A stretch of 64,000 nucleotides of DNA from Bacillus sp. P14.5 (lineage in GTDB: Bacteria > Bacillota > Bacilli > Bacillales > Bacillaceae_B): positions 141,319 to 205,318 of the forward strand of contig NZ_NIJF01000073.1 in assembly GCF_003316765.1 (NCBI RefSeq), read 5' to 3'. Numbering within the stretch: the stretch's first letter is position 1; each line of letters opens with the position of its first letter. The notes under the pieces were generated by a model. The model was not told the origin of the DNA and searched no databases. It was given only the letters and a program-made list of their open reading frames with translations. This document shows, piece by piece, positions 25,354 to 34,539 of this stretch. The translations under genes and the position numbers were made by a program.

Positions 25354-26025
25354 TCATGAAGCAAATATAGCCCACTTATTCTCCTCGGCAACTTTGACCA
25401 TGCCTTCTTTAGGATTGACCAAAACCGGATTGCTTACATAGTGGAGCAGTGGAATATCGCTTTCGCTGTCTGCGTATGCCCAGATTTCTTTAGGTGGATT
25501 TTCTGTCAGGTGCTGCTGGTTCATCCATTCCTGTAATTTGGCTACTTTTACATCACCGTTGACTATTTGTCCGATTTCGCCGGTGCACTGGCCGTTGTGG
25601 TCGAACTGCAATTCTGTGCTGAGCACATGGACATTGGTTAGCTGGAGATGATTGATGAAAGCATTAAGGAATGGCTGAAGTGCGCCGGATAGGACAATGA
25701 CCGTGTCTCCATTTTTCTGGTGATCATGGATTCTGCTGACAAGGGTGTGGTGAACTTCCTCTTTACCGTGGTTGACTAGTTCCTGGAAAAAGAGATCCAA
25801 TTCTTCCGGAGTTTTGCCTTTGAATGTCTTGGCGAATGCCCTGAAAAAATCATGGCGGAATTTGTTCTTTCCTTTCAATAAGCCGCCGGCAGATGCTTTC
25901 GCTAATCCTGCCGCCACAATGGCCCATTGCTTTGCGGTGAATGTTTCTTTTCCGACTGAAAACATGGCCTTGAAGGAATTTCCCTGATAGAGCGTACCAT
26001 CGAAGTCTACCGTGATAATTGCCAA
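25354..26025 (-). CDS. HAD-IB family phosphatase
   Basis: A 223-residue haloacid-dehalogenase phosphatase of the phosphoserine-phosphatase-like group. Motif I is DFDGT with Asp7 (nucleophile) and Asp9, motif II is VLSGA, the Lys is in GDVKVAKL, and motif III is YADSESDIPLL. A helical cap lies between motifs I and II. The TTG start has AGGTGTT upstream. The physiological substrate cannot be told from sequence. Confidence 0.9.
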   Translation of the reverse strand: MAIITVDFDGTLYQGNSFKAMFSVGKETFTAKQWAIVAAGLAKASAGGLLKGKNKFRHDFFRAFAKTFKGKTPEELDLFFQELVNHGKEEVHHTLVSRIHDHQKNGDTVIVLSGALQPFLNAFINHLQLTNVHVLSTELQFDHNGQCTGEIGQIVNGDVKVAKLQEWMNQQHLTENPPKEIWAYADSESDIPLLHYVSNPVLVNPKEGMVKVAEENKWAIFAS

Positions 26026-26117
26026 AACCGAACACCTCGCTTTTTTAGTAAGTATAGGACAGTTGGGATGTTTTGTAAATGAACTGTAAGGACCAGTTGT
26101 ATCATCTGCTGTAGTAC

Positions 26118-26157
26118 TTTAAAGCGCGAAGAGGGACTGACCCTTTTCGTGCTTTAA
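26118..26157. repeat. GGGAC hairpin element, copy 2
   Basis: AAAGCGCGAAG / TTTCGTGCTTT arms enclose AGGGACTGACCCT, whose core has one change from the usual palindrome. It lies between divergent genes, the only copy not clearly downstream of a gene. Confidence 0.8.
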
Positions 26158-26229
26158 TGCAGTGACGCTTCTTTTTAATTGGAGGGATAATACCAGAAAA
26201 GCTATAATAAACTAAACAGACTGGGGGTA

Positions 26230-26660
26230 ATGACAATTAAACAAGATTATAAGAATCATACACAGGCAGACCCGATATTTATAGGAGGTATCGGCCTGCT
26301 TTCGCTTATTGCGTTCATTTTATCCACTGTGTTCTTTTTCCAAAACGTGAGGGACCAGTGGCTGCTGAGTGTCATCGTAGTATTATTTGCACTGATTTTT
26401 TGTTTGTGACAGTAAGGCTGAGAGGGTATGCCTTGAAGCTTCAGGATCGGATCATTCGTGGAGAAGAGAACTTCCGGTATTATCGACTGACTGGGAATCT
26501 ATTAGATTCAAGGCTCTCATTGAAGCAGGTGATAGCACTGCGTTTTGCGGATGACGCGGAGTACCCTGAACTAGTGGACCGTACCGTAGCGGAGGACCTT
26601 TCTCCAGGTGAGATTAAGAAAGCAGTCCAAAATTGGAAGGCCGATCACCATCGCGTATAA
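26230..26660 (+). CDS. DUF6526 family membrane protein (frameshifted)
   Basis: ATG at 26230 after GGGGG. The N-terminus QDYKNHTQADPIFIGGIGLL has the family's Y-K-N-H motif and leads into two membrane helices. The frame stops after ALIFCL. Adding one T to the T6 tract 26396-26401 gives ALIFLFVTVRLRGYALKLQD and runs on through RLTGNLLDSRLSLKQVIALRF to the TAA at 26658, about 143 residues, the full family length. Function unknown. Confidence 0.78.
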
Positions 26661-26668
26661 TTAGAGGA

Positions 26669-26696
26669 AAGCAGCTTATGAGAGGCTGCTTTTTTC
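26669..26696 (+). terminator. intrinsic terminator of the DUF6526 gene
   Basis: AGCAGC pairs with GCTGCT around a 9-base loop and is followed by TTTTTC; it lies 9 bases after the stop codon. Confidence 0.85.
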
Positions 26697-26782
26697 TTGA
26701 CCTTTTGCAGTTATAAAAAGGAGAGACCGCTTTTTCTCAGGAATATTTGCCAGGCGGGGTAACCCGTGCGCTTCTGCTTTTT

Positions 26783-26977
26783 AAATAGGGGAACAAATTT
26801 CCCTTATTCACTTAAAAGACTCGAAAAAAGCTTAAATAAGAGAAGAAATTTCCCTTATTGCACTCAAATCACTAGAATAATAGGTACTATCCTTTAAGTA
26901 AGGGAAAAAACTTCCCTTATTTACCCTGAAATGAGAGTGAATCTGCAAATAGCGGAACAAACTTCCCTTATTTTCTC
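26783..26977. repeat. GGGGAA composite hairpin element, copy 2 (AAGGGAA variant)
   Basis: Four hairpins in the same order and spacing as at 19.2 and 40.4 kb, with recognisably the same spacers (GCTTAAATA, CTCAAATCACTAGAA, CTGCAAATAGCGG). The stems have changed on both sides, from GGGGA / TCCCC to AGGGA / TCCCT. These paired changes support a structural role. The ABC exporter gene starts 86 bases after the element. Confidence 0.85.
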
Positions 26978-27062
26978 ACCAGGCGACAGCACCATATTCT
27001 ACAAAAATAGCGATCGAAAAAGCTTTATGAATAACTCAACTGCATTACTACGGAGGTTTGTT

Positions 27063-27989
27063 ATGAATAATGAAGTAATGGTAGATGTCCAAAATCTTGT
27101 GAAACGCTACGGCTCCATGACGGCTGTAAATGAAGTGGCTTTTCAAGTGAATAAAGGAGAAATATTCGGCCTGCTTGGACCCAATGGGGCCGGGAAGACA
27201 ACGACGATTGAAATGCTGGTCGGTCTTCGCAAGCCTGACGAAGGAACAGCGGTATTGGCAGGGTTCGATGTCCGAAAAGAAGTGAACAAGGTCAAAGAGG
27301 TGATTGGTGTCCAGCTTCAGTCCACCTCCTTATTCGAATTATTGAAGGTAGACGAAATTCTGCACTTATACGCCAGCTTTTATCCGAATAACGTCAACAT
27401 CAACGAATTAATAGAGGATATGCTTCTGACTGAAAAGAGGAAGGACCGGATCAAAGGCCTTTCTGGCGGGCAAAAACAGCGTCTCGCAATTGCTCTGGCT
27501 CTGATTCATGATCCGGAAATCGTGTTTCTTGATGAACCGACGACCGGTCTCGATCCACAAGCGAGGAGAACTCTATGGGATATTGTACTGCATTTAAAGG
27601 AGCGGGGGAAAACAGTGATTCTTTCAACTCATTACATGGATGAAGCCCATGTGCTCTGCGACCGCATCGGCATCATGGATCAAGGAGAGTTGATCGCTCT
27701 CGATACACCAACTAACCTGGTGAAAAAATTGCAGTCGACCAGCACGGTGGAATTTCACTCCAGCAACCCTCCTGAAAAAGATTGGTTCATGGCGATGGAG
27801 GGAGTCGACGAGGTGTCCATCAAAGATACCTTTGTCCAGCTGTATACGGACGATCTGCAGCTGGCCTTGACCTCCCTGATTCATGCGTCCGAGCAGCATC
27901 AATTTAAATTTGAGGATCTTCAAACGCGCTTGGCGACTTTGGAAGATGTCTTTATCCATATGACAGGAAGGAGCATCAGAGAATCATGA
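27063..27989 (+). CDS. ABC-2 type exporter, ATP-binding protein
   Basis: About 308 residues of the DrrA/CcmA group. Walker A GPNGAGKT at 39-46, LSGGQKQRLAIALAL, Walker B IVFLDEPTTGLDP and switch THYMDEAH. The start at 27063 has GGAGGTTTGTT directly upstream; the longer open frame runs into a repeat element. It overlaps the permease gene by ATGA. Cargo (lipid, peptide or drug) unknown. Confidence 0.93.
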   Translation: MNNEVMVDVQNLVKRYGSMTAVNEVAFQVNKGEIFGLLGPNGAGKTTTIEMLVGLRKPDEGTAVLAGFDVRKEVNKVKEVIGVQLQSTSLFELLKVDEILHLYASFYPNNVNINELIEDMLLTEKRKDRIKGLSGGQKQRLAIALALIHDPEIVFLDEPTTGLDPQARRTLWDIVLHLKERGKTVILSTHYMDEAHVLCDRIGIMDQGELIALDTPTNLVKKLQSTSTVEFHSSNPPEKDWFMAMEGVDEVSIKDTFVQLYTDDLQLALTSLIHASEQHQFKFEDLQTRLATLEDVFIHMTGRSIRES

Positions 27990-29077
27990 GAGCATATTGG
28001 CAGTTAACATTGGCGCAGCTCCGTATTTTTGCACGAAATAAGCAGGTGCTGCTCTTCACGTTGCTTTTTCCCATCATCTTAATGCTGGCGCTGGGTTCGC
28101 TTGTTGGAAAAGAAAATTCTGTTTCTTTGTCCGCCGGGGTGGCAGATCTCGATCAAACCGCTGCATCCAAAGACTTAAAGGACCGATTTCACGAGAATGA
28201 GAGCGTTGAAACAGAAAGCTTCGAAACGGTAAAAGCAGGTAAAAAGGCTGTTGAGAACGGGGATATCCAGCTTCTTATTGAGATACCAGCAGGATATGGA
28301 GAGAATCTGAAGGGAGAGAATCCAGCCTTCTCGCTTCCGGTTTATTATAATGAAAAAAACCTCGAAAACGCCGAGCTCGGCCTCACGGTTATAAATGGAA
28401 TTATTGATCAATACAGCAAAGACCTTGTGGATTATCAACCACTCGTGACCGTTGAAAAGGTAGGCATTGAGGCTTTGAATCTCCGTTACGTCGATTTCCT
28501 TGTGCCGGGGATTGTCGCGTTGATGATTTTGAACAACAATATGAATGGCGTTGCAGGCCAAATCTCAGCGTGGCGTGAGAGAGGGATTCTTCGCAGGATG
28601 CAGGGGACAAGGCTAAAAGCTTCGACTTTCATTGCGGCGCAAATCTCAGCCAGGCTGATGCTGAATGGGACGCAGGCACTGCTGGTCGTCCTCATCGCCA
28701 ATCTCATCTTCGGCATAAATGTCGCAGGCTCCTGGCTCGCACTTATTTTCTTCATCGTACTCGGAACCCTGACCTTTATGTCACTTGGCTTCGTCATTGC
28801 CGGTTTGGCCAAAAACCCTGAAAGCGCAGGCCCGATTGCTGCATTTGTTACGTTTCCCCTATTGTTCCTGGGCGGAGTGTTTTTTCCAGTCAGTGACATG
28901 CCGGAAATCGTTCAGCCGGTTGTTAACATCCTTCCCATTGCCCATCTAAGCTCAGCTCTGCGGGAGACAATGAATCTGGGAACACCGTTTTTGGAGCTGG
29001 GGACGGAAACGCTGATTCTGGGCGTGTGGCTGGTCGGCGGATTTCTGCTTGCCAGTTATGTGTTTAAGTGGGAGTGA
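27986..29077 (+). CDS. ABC-2 type exporter, permease
   Basis: A 363-residue ABC-2 permease: one N-terminal membrane helix, a large extracellular domain (about 45-165), then five helices. GGVFFPVSDMPEIVQPVVNILPIAHLS is the typical ABC-2 block before the last spans. Its start overlaps the ATPase stop, so the two are made together. Confidence 0.93.
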   Translation: MRAYWQLTLAQLRIFARNKQVLLFTLLFPIILMLALGSLVGKENSVSLSAGVADLDQTAASKDLKDRFHENESVETESFETVKAGKKAVENGDIQLLIEIPAGYGENLKGENPAFSLPVYYNEKNLENAELGLTVINGIIDQYSKDLVDYQPLVTVEKVGIEALNLRYVDFLVPGIVALMILNNNMNGVAGQISAWRERGILRRMQGTRLKASTFIAAQISARLMLNGTQALLVVLIANLIFGINVAGSWLALIFFIVLGTLTFMSLGFVIAGLAKNPESAGPIAAFVTFPLLFLGGVFFPVSDMPEIVQPVVNILPIAHLSSALRETMNLGTPFLELGTETLILGVWLVGGFLLASYVFKWE

Positions 29078-29138
29078 CCATCAATATCCGATGGTACACC
29101 TGAATAGTGGAAAAACAGTGTAAAATAGCATAGCAGAT

Positions 29139-29199
29139 AGCACCCTGAACGACGGCTTGGCAATAGATATTGTCGCCGTGCGATTTTGGGTGCTTTTTT
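29139..29199 (+). terminator. branched intrinsic terminator of the ABC exporter operon
   Basis: AGCACCC pairs with GGGTGCT, inside which ACGGC pairs with GCCGT; a T6 tract follows. Confidence 0.82.
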
Positions 29200-29303
29200 A
29201 CGGTAAGATTTTGTTCCAAGAAGATAAGGGTTTTGGTAATTTACATGGTAAAATATACTAACAATTATGAAAATTGAGTTCTCATTATCAGGAGGTAGTT
29301 ATC

Positions 29304-29594
29304 ATGAATGCTTATCTCACCTTTATAATTGCTATGGTGATTATTACGTTTGTTTCGCTTTTAATTTATAGCTTTGGAAGAAATAGATCAAAGAATTTTA
29401 ATAAATACATACCATCAATCGCTTCTGCAATTAGTATCGCTGTGTTTTATTTGAAAATGACATTTATTTCGGAAGGTTATCAACCAATCTTAGATATAGT
29501 TGTCATTATCATAATGTCGGTTGTGTTAGGAGTTTCTTTATTACTGGCAGTTATTATGGATCTATTAAACATCAGAGATAAAAACCAAATTTAA
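29304..29594 (+). CDS. small membrane protein, 96 residues
   Basis: Starts at 29304 after AGGAGG. Three hydrophobic segments: AYLTFIIAMVIITFVSLLIY, PSIASAISIAVFYLKM and LDIVVIIIMSVVLGVSLLLA. Ends RDKNQI. This pattern is common in uncharacterised Bacillus membrane proteins; no function can be named. First of a run of AT-rich small genes. Confidence 0.75.
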   Translation: MNAYLTFIIAMVIITFVSLLIYSFGRNRSKNFNKYIPSIASAISIAVFYLKMTFISEGYQPILDIVVIIIMSVVLGVSLLLAVIMDLLNIRDKNQI

Positions 29595-29675
29595 AAAACA
29601 GTGCCAGTTGAGTTCTTCGTCCAATTAACTTTTATTGAATATCTTTAGTAAGGAAATCCGGAGGTGAGCTTTAAG

Positions 29676-29825
29676 GTGAACTTAGGACCTATTGGTTTAT
29701 CTTTGTTAGGATTAGTTCCATATATGCTCCTCTTAACTGCGATCCTATTTTTTATCTGCTTTATCTGGAAAAGAAGCGATAAGTTAGCTTCAATCAGGGA
29801 AATAAACAGGATTTTCGAAACTTAA
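29676..29825 (+). CDS. very small membrane protein, 49 residues
   Basis: GTG start at 29676 with GGAGGTGA upstream. NLGPIGLSLLGLVPYMLLLT is a hydrophobic stretch, then one strong helix and a basic/acidic tail, KRSDKLASIREINRIFET. The strong ribosome site supports a real gene. No family recognised; the layout resembles the small protein at 21.7 kb. Confidence 0.6.
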   Translation: MNLGPIGLSLLGLVPYMLLLTAILFFICFIWKRSDKLASIREINRIFET

Positions 29826-29917
29826 GTAAATGAGTATCGTCTAATTATTAACGTAATTACCCAGGACCGGACTTAATTGCTTGGTTTTCGTCAAAAGGTA
29901 AAAAGGGGGAATAATCA

Positions 29918-30124
29918 GTGAAGGAATTTCGTGAGAGTTTGAAATACGCTGGAATCATCTTAGGGGTATCGATGCTGATTTTTTTAGCAGCGGGTTATGC
30001 AGATGGCTCATACAATTGGAACACCTTCTACATATTTTTTATGGGAGCTGTTTTTGGTAACTGTGTCGGATTGATGAGAAATAAACAGAATTTTAGCGGA
30101 ACCTTAAAACGAAATTTAAAATAG
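29918..30124 (+). CDS. small membrane protein, 68 residues
   Basis: GTG start after AAAGGGGGA. Two membrane helices (YAGIILGVSMLIFLAAGYA and TFYIFFMGAVFGNCVGLM) and a basic C-terminus. No recognised family. Confidence 0.65.
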   Translation: MKEFRESLKYAGIILGVSMLIFLAAGYADGSYNWNTFYIFFMGAVFGNCVGLMRNKQNFSGTLKRNLK

Positions 30125-30258
30125 AGAATGGAAATACAGCTATCTCTGTAGTTCCGTTATAAGAAGCGTTTGCGGAACAAACTGCCGTGTATGGTTCAAG
30201 AAGGGGGAGGTTAGTATATACCTCTATTTCAGTTGCGAGAAGCAAAGGAGGAAAGATT

Positions 30259-30435
30259 TTGACAAGAAATAAAATGATGATAATTGCTGTATTTTCAATA
30301 GGCTGCATATTACTTCTTGCTTTTAAAGCCATAAGCAACCAGGATTATTCCTACTTAACTGGAGTGGTTAGCATACTTGTTATCTTCTTTTTCAAGAAGA
30401 GAGAGTACGGTCGGAGTAAAGAACGATTTGATTAA
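30259..30435 (+). CDS. small membrane protein, 58 residues
   Basis: TTG start at 30259, chosen because AAAGGAGG lies 7 bases upstream. MIIAVFSIGCILLLAFKAI and YLTGVVSILVIFFFKKRE form two helices. No recognised family. It overlaps no other gene and follows the same low-GC style as its neighbours. Confidence 0.6.
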   Translation: MTRNKMMIIAVFSIGCILLLAFKAISNQDYSYLTGVVSILVIFFFKKREYGRSKERFD

Positions 30436-30516
30436 AGAGAGCGTTTAAAACAGCCGATCCTTGTTCAAGTAAAGGAAGGTTAATGCAAAAAATAGTGTAA
30501 TTCTCTTAGGGGGGAA

Positions 30517-30965
30517 TTGTTTTATAATGCTAAAACACATAGAACGCTTTTATTATTTTTACTTGTGTTTGCTATCTGGGCATTATTTTTAAATAGAGAT
30601 TATCCACATATGTATTATTTTCTTATACCTTATTTTATATTTGTTCTTACAGCTAATTTTAGTCAATTTAAGTTATTGATTGAAAAAGATACTTTGTCTT
30701 TTCAAATGATAATATTTGAGTTGAACGTTTACAGAAAAGAGATTAAGTCTAATCAAATTGCTGTTATGAAATTCAAGCGTGTTGGCTGGGGCAGGAAATG
30801 CGTAGTAGCACAAACGAAAAAAGGGCTTAATTTAAGGCTTGTTAATTTCTATCCAGAAAAAATTTTCATGACTTAATTGATTTTGCTAATGAACACGATA
30901 TATCCGTATTTAAAACCAGGGATTATTTGATTGATGCACCTAAAGCTTGTCAATACTATAATTAA
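30517..30965 (+). CDS. membrane protein with PH-like tail (frameshifted)
   Basis: TTG start after a G6 run (spacing short). Two membrane helices (RTLLLFLLVFAIWALFL; YYFLIPYFIFVLTANF) are followed by a beta-rich region, EKDTLSFQMIIFELNVYRKE and KRVGWGRKCVVAQTKKGLNL, like the short PH-type domains of Bacillus membrane proteins. The frame breaks after FYPEK; one base added in A6/T4 (30857-30866) continues NFHDLIDFANEHDISVFKTR to a TAA at 30963. About 149 residues when corrected. Confidence 0.62.
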
Positions 30966-31004
30966 TTAGATTAAGTGAAATGGGAAGGGAAAGGGGGATT
31001 GGAT

Positions 31005-31643
31005 ATGAAAATTAATATAAGAAATGAAAGTCCACAAGATTACAGAGTAGTTGAAGAAATTGCTAGAGAAGCCTTTTGGAATTTATATTTTCCTGGATGT
31101 CATGAACATTTTGTTATACACAAAATGAGAGCACATGAAGATTTCATTAAAGAACTTTCCTTTGTGATTGAAGTTGAAGGTAATATTGTAGGTGGCATAT
31201 TTTATACTCATTCGAAGGTAGTATCCGAGGATAATAAAGAATATAAAACAGTTAGTTTTGGACCAGTATTTATTTCTCCTGAATACCATAGGAAAGGACT
31301 CGGAAGAAATTTAATTACTCATTCTATTCAAGCGGCAAAAGAAATGGGATATCGCGCTATTATCACACTAGGGTACCCGTATCATTATGAGCCATATGGA
31401 TTTATAGGGGGTAAAAATTACAACATATCCATGCCTGATAAAAAATTTTATAAAGGATTGTTGGTATTACCACTTTACGAAGGGGCGTTGGATTGTATAT
31501 CTGGTTATGTGAGGTTTTCTGATGTCTTAGAAGTTAACGATGATGAAGTGAATGAGTTTGATAAATCGTTTCCTCCAAAAGAAAAGAAGTTTCAGGAGAG
31601 CCAAACTGAATTTGAAAAAGCAGCATCCATGCTTGATGATTAA
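31005..31643 (+). CDS. GNAT family N-acetyltransferase
   Basis: About 212 residues; start 31005 with AGGGGGA upstream. The acetyl-CoA site is VFISPEYHRKGLGRNLITHSI, preceded by the strand TVSFGP. The layout (REAFWNLYFPGCHEHFVIHKMR at the N-terminus, later GYPYHYEPYGF) matches the YhbS-like predicted N-acetyltransferases. Substrate unknown. AT-rich like the surrounding segment. Confidence 0.88.
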   Translation: MKINIRNESPQDYRVVEEIAREAFWNLYFPGCHEHFVIHKMRAHEDFIKELSFVIEVEGNIVGGIFYTHSKVVSEDNKEYKTVSFGPVFISPEYHRKGLGRNLITHSIQAAKEMGYRAIITLGYPYHYEPYGFIGGKNYNISMPDKKFYKGLLVLPLYEGALDCISGYVRFSDVLEVNDDEVNEFDKSFPPKEKKFQESQTEFEKAASMLDD

Positions 31644-31788
31644 TAAAAAGACTTAAAATAATGATGTCACTAAAAATAACCTATGGTTAATACTTTGAAA
31701 CTGAGTCTTCAAGAATTGGGGGCGTTTGTCCAATACGGGCAATCGCTTCTTCTCTAAAAGATTAGGTTATTTAAGTAGGGGGGGCTTT

Positions 31789-32199
31789 GTGGAAGTAGTA
31801 AAATCAATGGAAATTCACCATAATATGTGGAACCTCTTATCATTTGCTACCTCAGAAAAAAACATTAACCAAGAATATAATTCGTATATAAAATTGCCAA
31901 CCAAAAAACTTTATAGCTATTTTCTTGGCGATGAGAGTGTGGGTTGTATTGGCATTGAATTATTTAGTCAAAGGCGGTGTGAGATAAAACATATTGCAGT
32001 ATCGCCAAAACATAGAAACAAAAGCGTAGGAAGTAAAATGATTAACTTCATATTAGATAAATATTCGTTCGCTACTGTGTTGGCTGAAACCGATAGTGAT
32101 GCTGTGAATTTCTATAAGAATTATGGCTTTAAAATAACAAGTTTAGGAGAAAAGTATCCTGGAGTTGAACGTTTTCAGTGTACTTTTATAAATGATTAA
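31789..32199 (+). CDS. GNAT family N-acetyltransferase, small
   Basis: GTG start at 31789 is chosen because a G7 run preceded by A lies just upstream; the longer frame to 31726 has no site. CEIKHIAVSPKHRNKSVGSKMINFIL is the acetyl-CoA binding block, and AVNFYKNYGFKITSLG is the family C-terminus. About 136 residues. Confidence 0.82.
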   Translation: MEVVKSMEIHHNMWNLLSFATSEKNINQEYNSYIKLPTKKLYSYFLGDESVGCIGIELFSQRRCEIKHIAVSPKHRNKSVGSKMINFILDKYSFATVLAETDSDAVNFYKNYGFKITSLGEKYPGVERFQCTFIND

Positions 32200-32284
32200 A
32201 CAATTCTTACTTAAAATCAACAACGGTGCCCCCGATACGTAAAGACTCGATTTCAAGATATTTTAAGGAAATCATTAAGTTAAG

Positions 32285-32629
32285 TTGAAACAAATCTGGC
32301 TGGGTTCGTGGAAACTATTTGATGATAACAGGAAAGAGGGAGTGCTGGTTACTGCTGATTATCCTCCAGAATCAGAAAATGAAGGGGTTAGTTGGGGAGC
32401 ATCAGGAGCGAATGGTAAAGTGGCTTATTATTTTGGAATGATTTCCAACCCCAATGTAGAAAAAATTATAATTGAGACTCCGGATAAAGAATATACCAAG
32501 ATCCCTTTTATCCATTTGAATGAAAGACGTTTTTTTCTCCTAAAGACTGAAGGAAGTATTTTTCATTATGATTTCAAAGCCTTATCGGAAAACGGAGAAA
32601 TCATTGCACCTAGAACACCTAAGCATTAA
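32285..32629 (+). CDS. hypothetical protein, possibly N-terminally truncated
   Basis: 114 residues from a TTG with AAGGA upstream. Beta-rich: KVAYYFGMISNPNVEKIIIETPDKEY and RRFFLLKTEGSIFHYDFKALSENGEI resemble the C-terminal half of a family of Bacillus lipoprotein-like proteins, which have an N-terminal membrane anchor not seen here. A lost 5' end or an atypical short form are both possible. Confidence 0.6.
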   Translation: MKQIWLGSWKLFDDNRKEGVLVTADYPPESENEGVSWGASGANGKVAYYFGMISNPNVEKIIIETPDKEYTKIPFIHLNERRFFLLKTEGSIFHYDFKALSENGEIIAPRTPKH

Positions 32630-32667
32630 AAACTTAATAAAAGATGACGTAATAACAGCACTTTTAA

Positions 32668-32700
32668 TAAAAAAAGCTTGGGGTCTCCCAAGCTTTTTTA
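32668..32700. terminator. bidirectional intrinsic terminator
   Basis: AAAAAAGCTTGGG pairs with CCCAAGCTTTTTT around a short TCT-containing loop, between convergent genes. Confidence 0.93.
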
Positions 32701-32724
32701 ATGTGTTCACATTACCGGAACTAC

Positions 32725-33874
32725 TTAGGAGACCCCTCGTTCCTTTTTAAATAATGACGGCGGCAATGGAGCCCGATGCTTTTTCCCTCTTAGTCCAAAG
32801 AGAATTCTAAGGAATGGGAGGGTGCGGATCACAAAATGATAGATGAAAGCAATGATGAGAAATGAAACCACTGTCAGAAAGAAAAATTTCAATGAAATAG
32901 GCAAGCTCCAATCTTTGATTAAGAAACCTATTATAACGATAACGGGCTGATGCAGAATATAAAAAGGCAAGGAGGCTTCACTGGTATAGCGGAGAAGCTT
33001 GTTGGTAAAAAACAAGTACTTGTCAGCCAAGTGACAGAAGGACAGAATCAAGTTCAAGCTGCCGATTACAGCCAAAGTGGTGAATAGGATAAACTCCATC
33101 GATCCTCTTTCAGGGTAATCCAGCATGAACCAGAGAGCAGAGGTGATTGTTGCGAACAGCCCAAGCAGCAGATGCACAGGAAATGTCCTTTTTAATAGAG
33201 AAAGCAATTGGTCACTGCTGAAAAGATAGTAGCCCGCAAGAAACAGCACCAGGTAAACGAGCAGATCCCATCCGCCCAGGTGGACGGTTTCAACAAAGGC
33301 AGCCACTGCGATCATGGCGATGTGCAAAAGGATTAAATGAAGGGGTGTAACATTTTTAATAGACTTAGATTTTTTGAATAAGTGCATTGTTACTAATGAA
33401 AAGAGAATCAGGGCAAGCAGGTACCATAGATGCAGGCCGACGAATGCGAAGTTTCCGGTGCCACCGATTTCTAAATAAAGTCCCTTGTAAGTCTGGGGGA
33501 GGAAATCCAGGAACGACCCTGTGAACTGATTGTTATCTACACGTTCAATATAAACTTGAGGTGGAGACAGGATCAATACCCCGAATATCAGTGGAATCCC
33601 GAGACGAAGCAGCCTCTCTTTCATATAGGTTCCCATGCTTCTTTTTTGCAGGGAGTTGTGGGAGCTGATACCGGAAATCATAAAGAAAATTGGCATGATC
33701 CAGGTGCCGATCAAGAGGGAGAACGCCAGAATTACAGAGGTATCCAATTCATTATTTTTCACATGCCAATCAAAAGGGTTAAAAACATCGAGCAATGATA
33801 TAAAAAACAAGCAGAGTTGCTATGACCTTCATCCAATCCAGATCGTATCTCCTTGGGTCCCGCAGTTTTTCCAT
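32725..33874 (-). CDS. acyltransferase 3 family membrane protein (two frameshifts near the N-terminus)
   Basis: A polytopic acyltransferase of the OafA/YrhL type. The correct start is the ATG at 33874 with AAAGGAG upstream (MEKLRDPRRYDLDWMKVIAT). Two breaks follow: adding one base in A6 (33802-33807) and one in A5 (33781-33785) yields LLVFLYHCSMFFNPFDWHVKN, the exact family motif with its catalytic-region His. The rest reads cleanly with about ten membrane spans. It probably moves an acyl group onto a cell-surface glycan or lipid; acceptor unknown. Confidence 0.85.
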
Positions 33875-34187
33875 AATGAAATCTCCTTTGAACTAATCTA
33901 TCCAATTCCATTCTATTCGGCGGGCTGGAGAGATTTTCCTTCTGAGTATCAAATCGGAAACCTATTTCTCCTGAACGAAGCAGCCGCACCTTCACACAAA
34001 CTTTGCTGAAATTCACGCTCTTCAGTCTCGGATCCAAATTTTTTTGTCGGAGCTAAAATAGCTGCTGGCGCTGTTTTTATGATCTATGTTATTGAAAATA
34101 TTGTTATACATATCTGAGTTCTTTTACTATAGATTACAAGCTTTCTATTCATTTTAATTGTATTGAAGATGTTCTTGCTTTTATCCG

Positions 34188-34282
34188 CGTTGATTGGAGT
34201 GGAAGACGTTCGACCTCCTGCGGGACTAGCGGGAGGCTCACCGGCCGCCCCGCGGAGTCGGGCGTCTGGAACGGAAATCATT
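34188..34282. repeat. dispersed GC-rich intergenic repeat
   Basis: Begins GATTGGAGTGGAAGACG and ends CGTCTGGAACGGAAATC, with CTCCTGCGGGA and GGCTCACCGGCC inside. This end-to-end inverted arrangement is a well-known extragenic element of Bacillaceae chromosomes. A short relic of a related sequence lies near 56288-56312. GC content is well above the flanks. The rest of 33875-34340 has no gene. Confidence 0.7.
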
Positions 34283-34344
34283 TATAAACAAGAATGTTCT
34301 TTAACACAGGCTTTTTATTTAAATTAGTTTATTATTTAAAACAC

Positions 34345-34481
34345 TCACGAAACCGGTTTACTAAAATACCAAGGATAATTTAAAAAAACCTATTGAAAAC
34401 GGATACAAAGATGTTATAATCGTCATTAGAAGCAGAATCAATTGATTTTTTTTACTCATTTACGAAACCGGTTTCGTAAAT
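34345..34481 (+). promoter_or_regulatory. promoter with two LacI-type operators for the beta-glucoside operon
   Basis: TTGAAA (34393-34398) and TATAAT (34415-34420) are 16 bp apart. Downstream, 34458-34481 is a perfect 24-bp palindrome with half-site ATTTACGAAACC. Upstream, 34347-34362 has CACGAAACCGGTTTACT, a weaker copy. Operators on both sides of a promoter, centred on CCGG with AAACC arms, are typical for LacI-family repressors and suggest looping by the regulator encoded at 37747. Confidence 0.85.
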
Positions 34482-34539
34482 GTTTCCAGATGAATTGGTT
34501 GAGACTATGGAGAGAATGTTAAATGGAGGGGTAGATGGA

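Noticed and set aside
34084..34281. 65-residue minus-strand frame
   Set aside because: It is mostly the translation of the dispersed GC-rich repeat.
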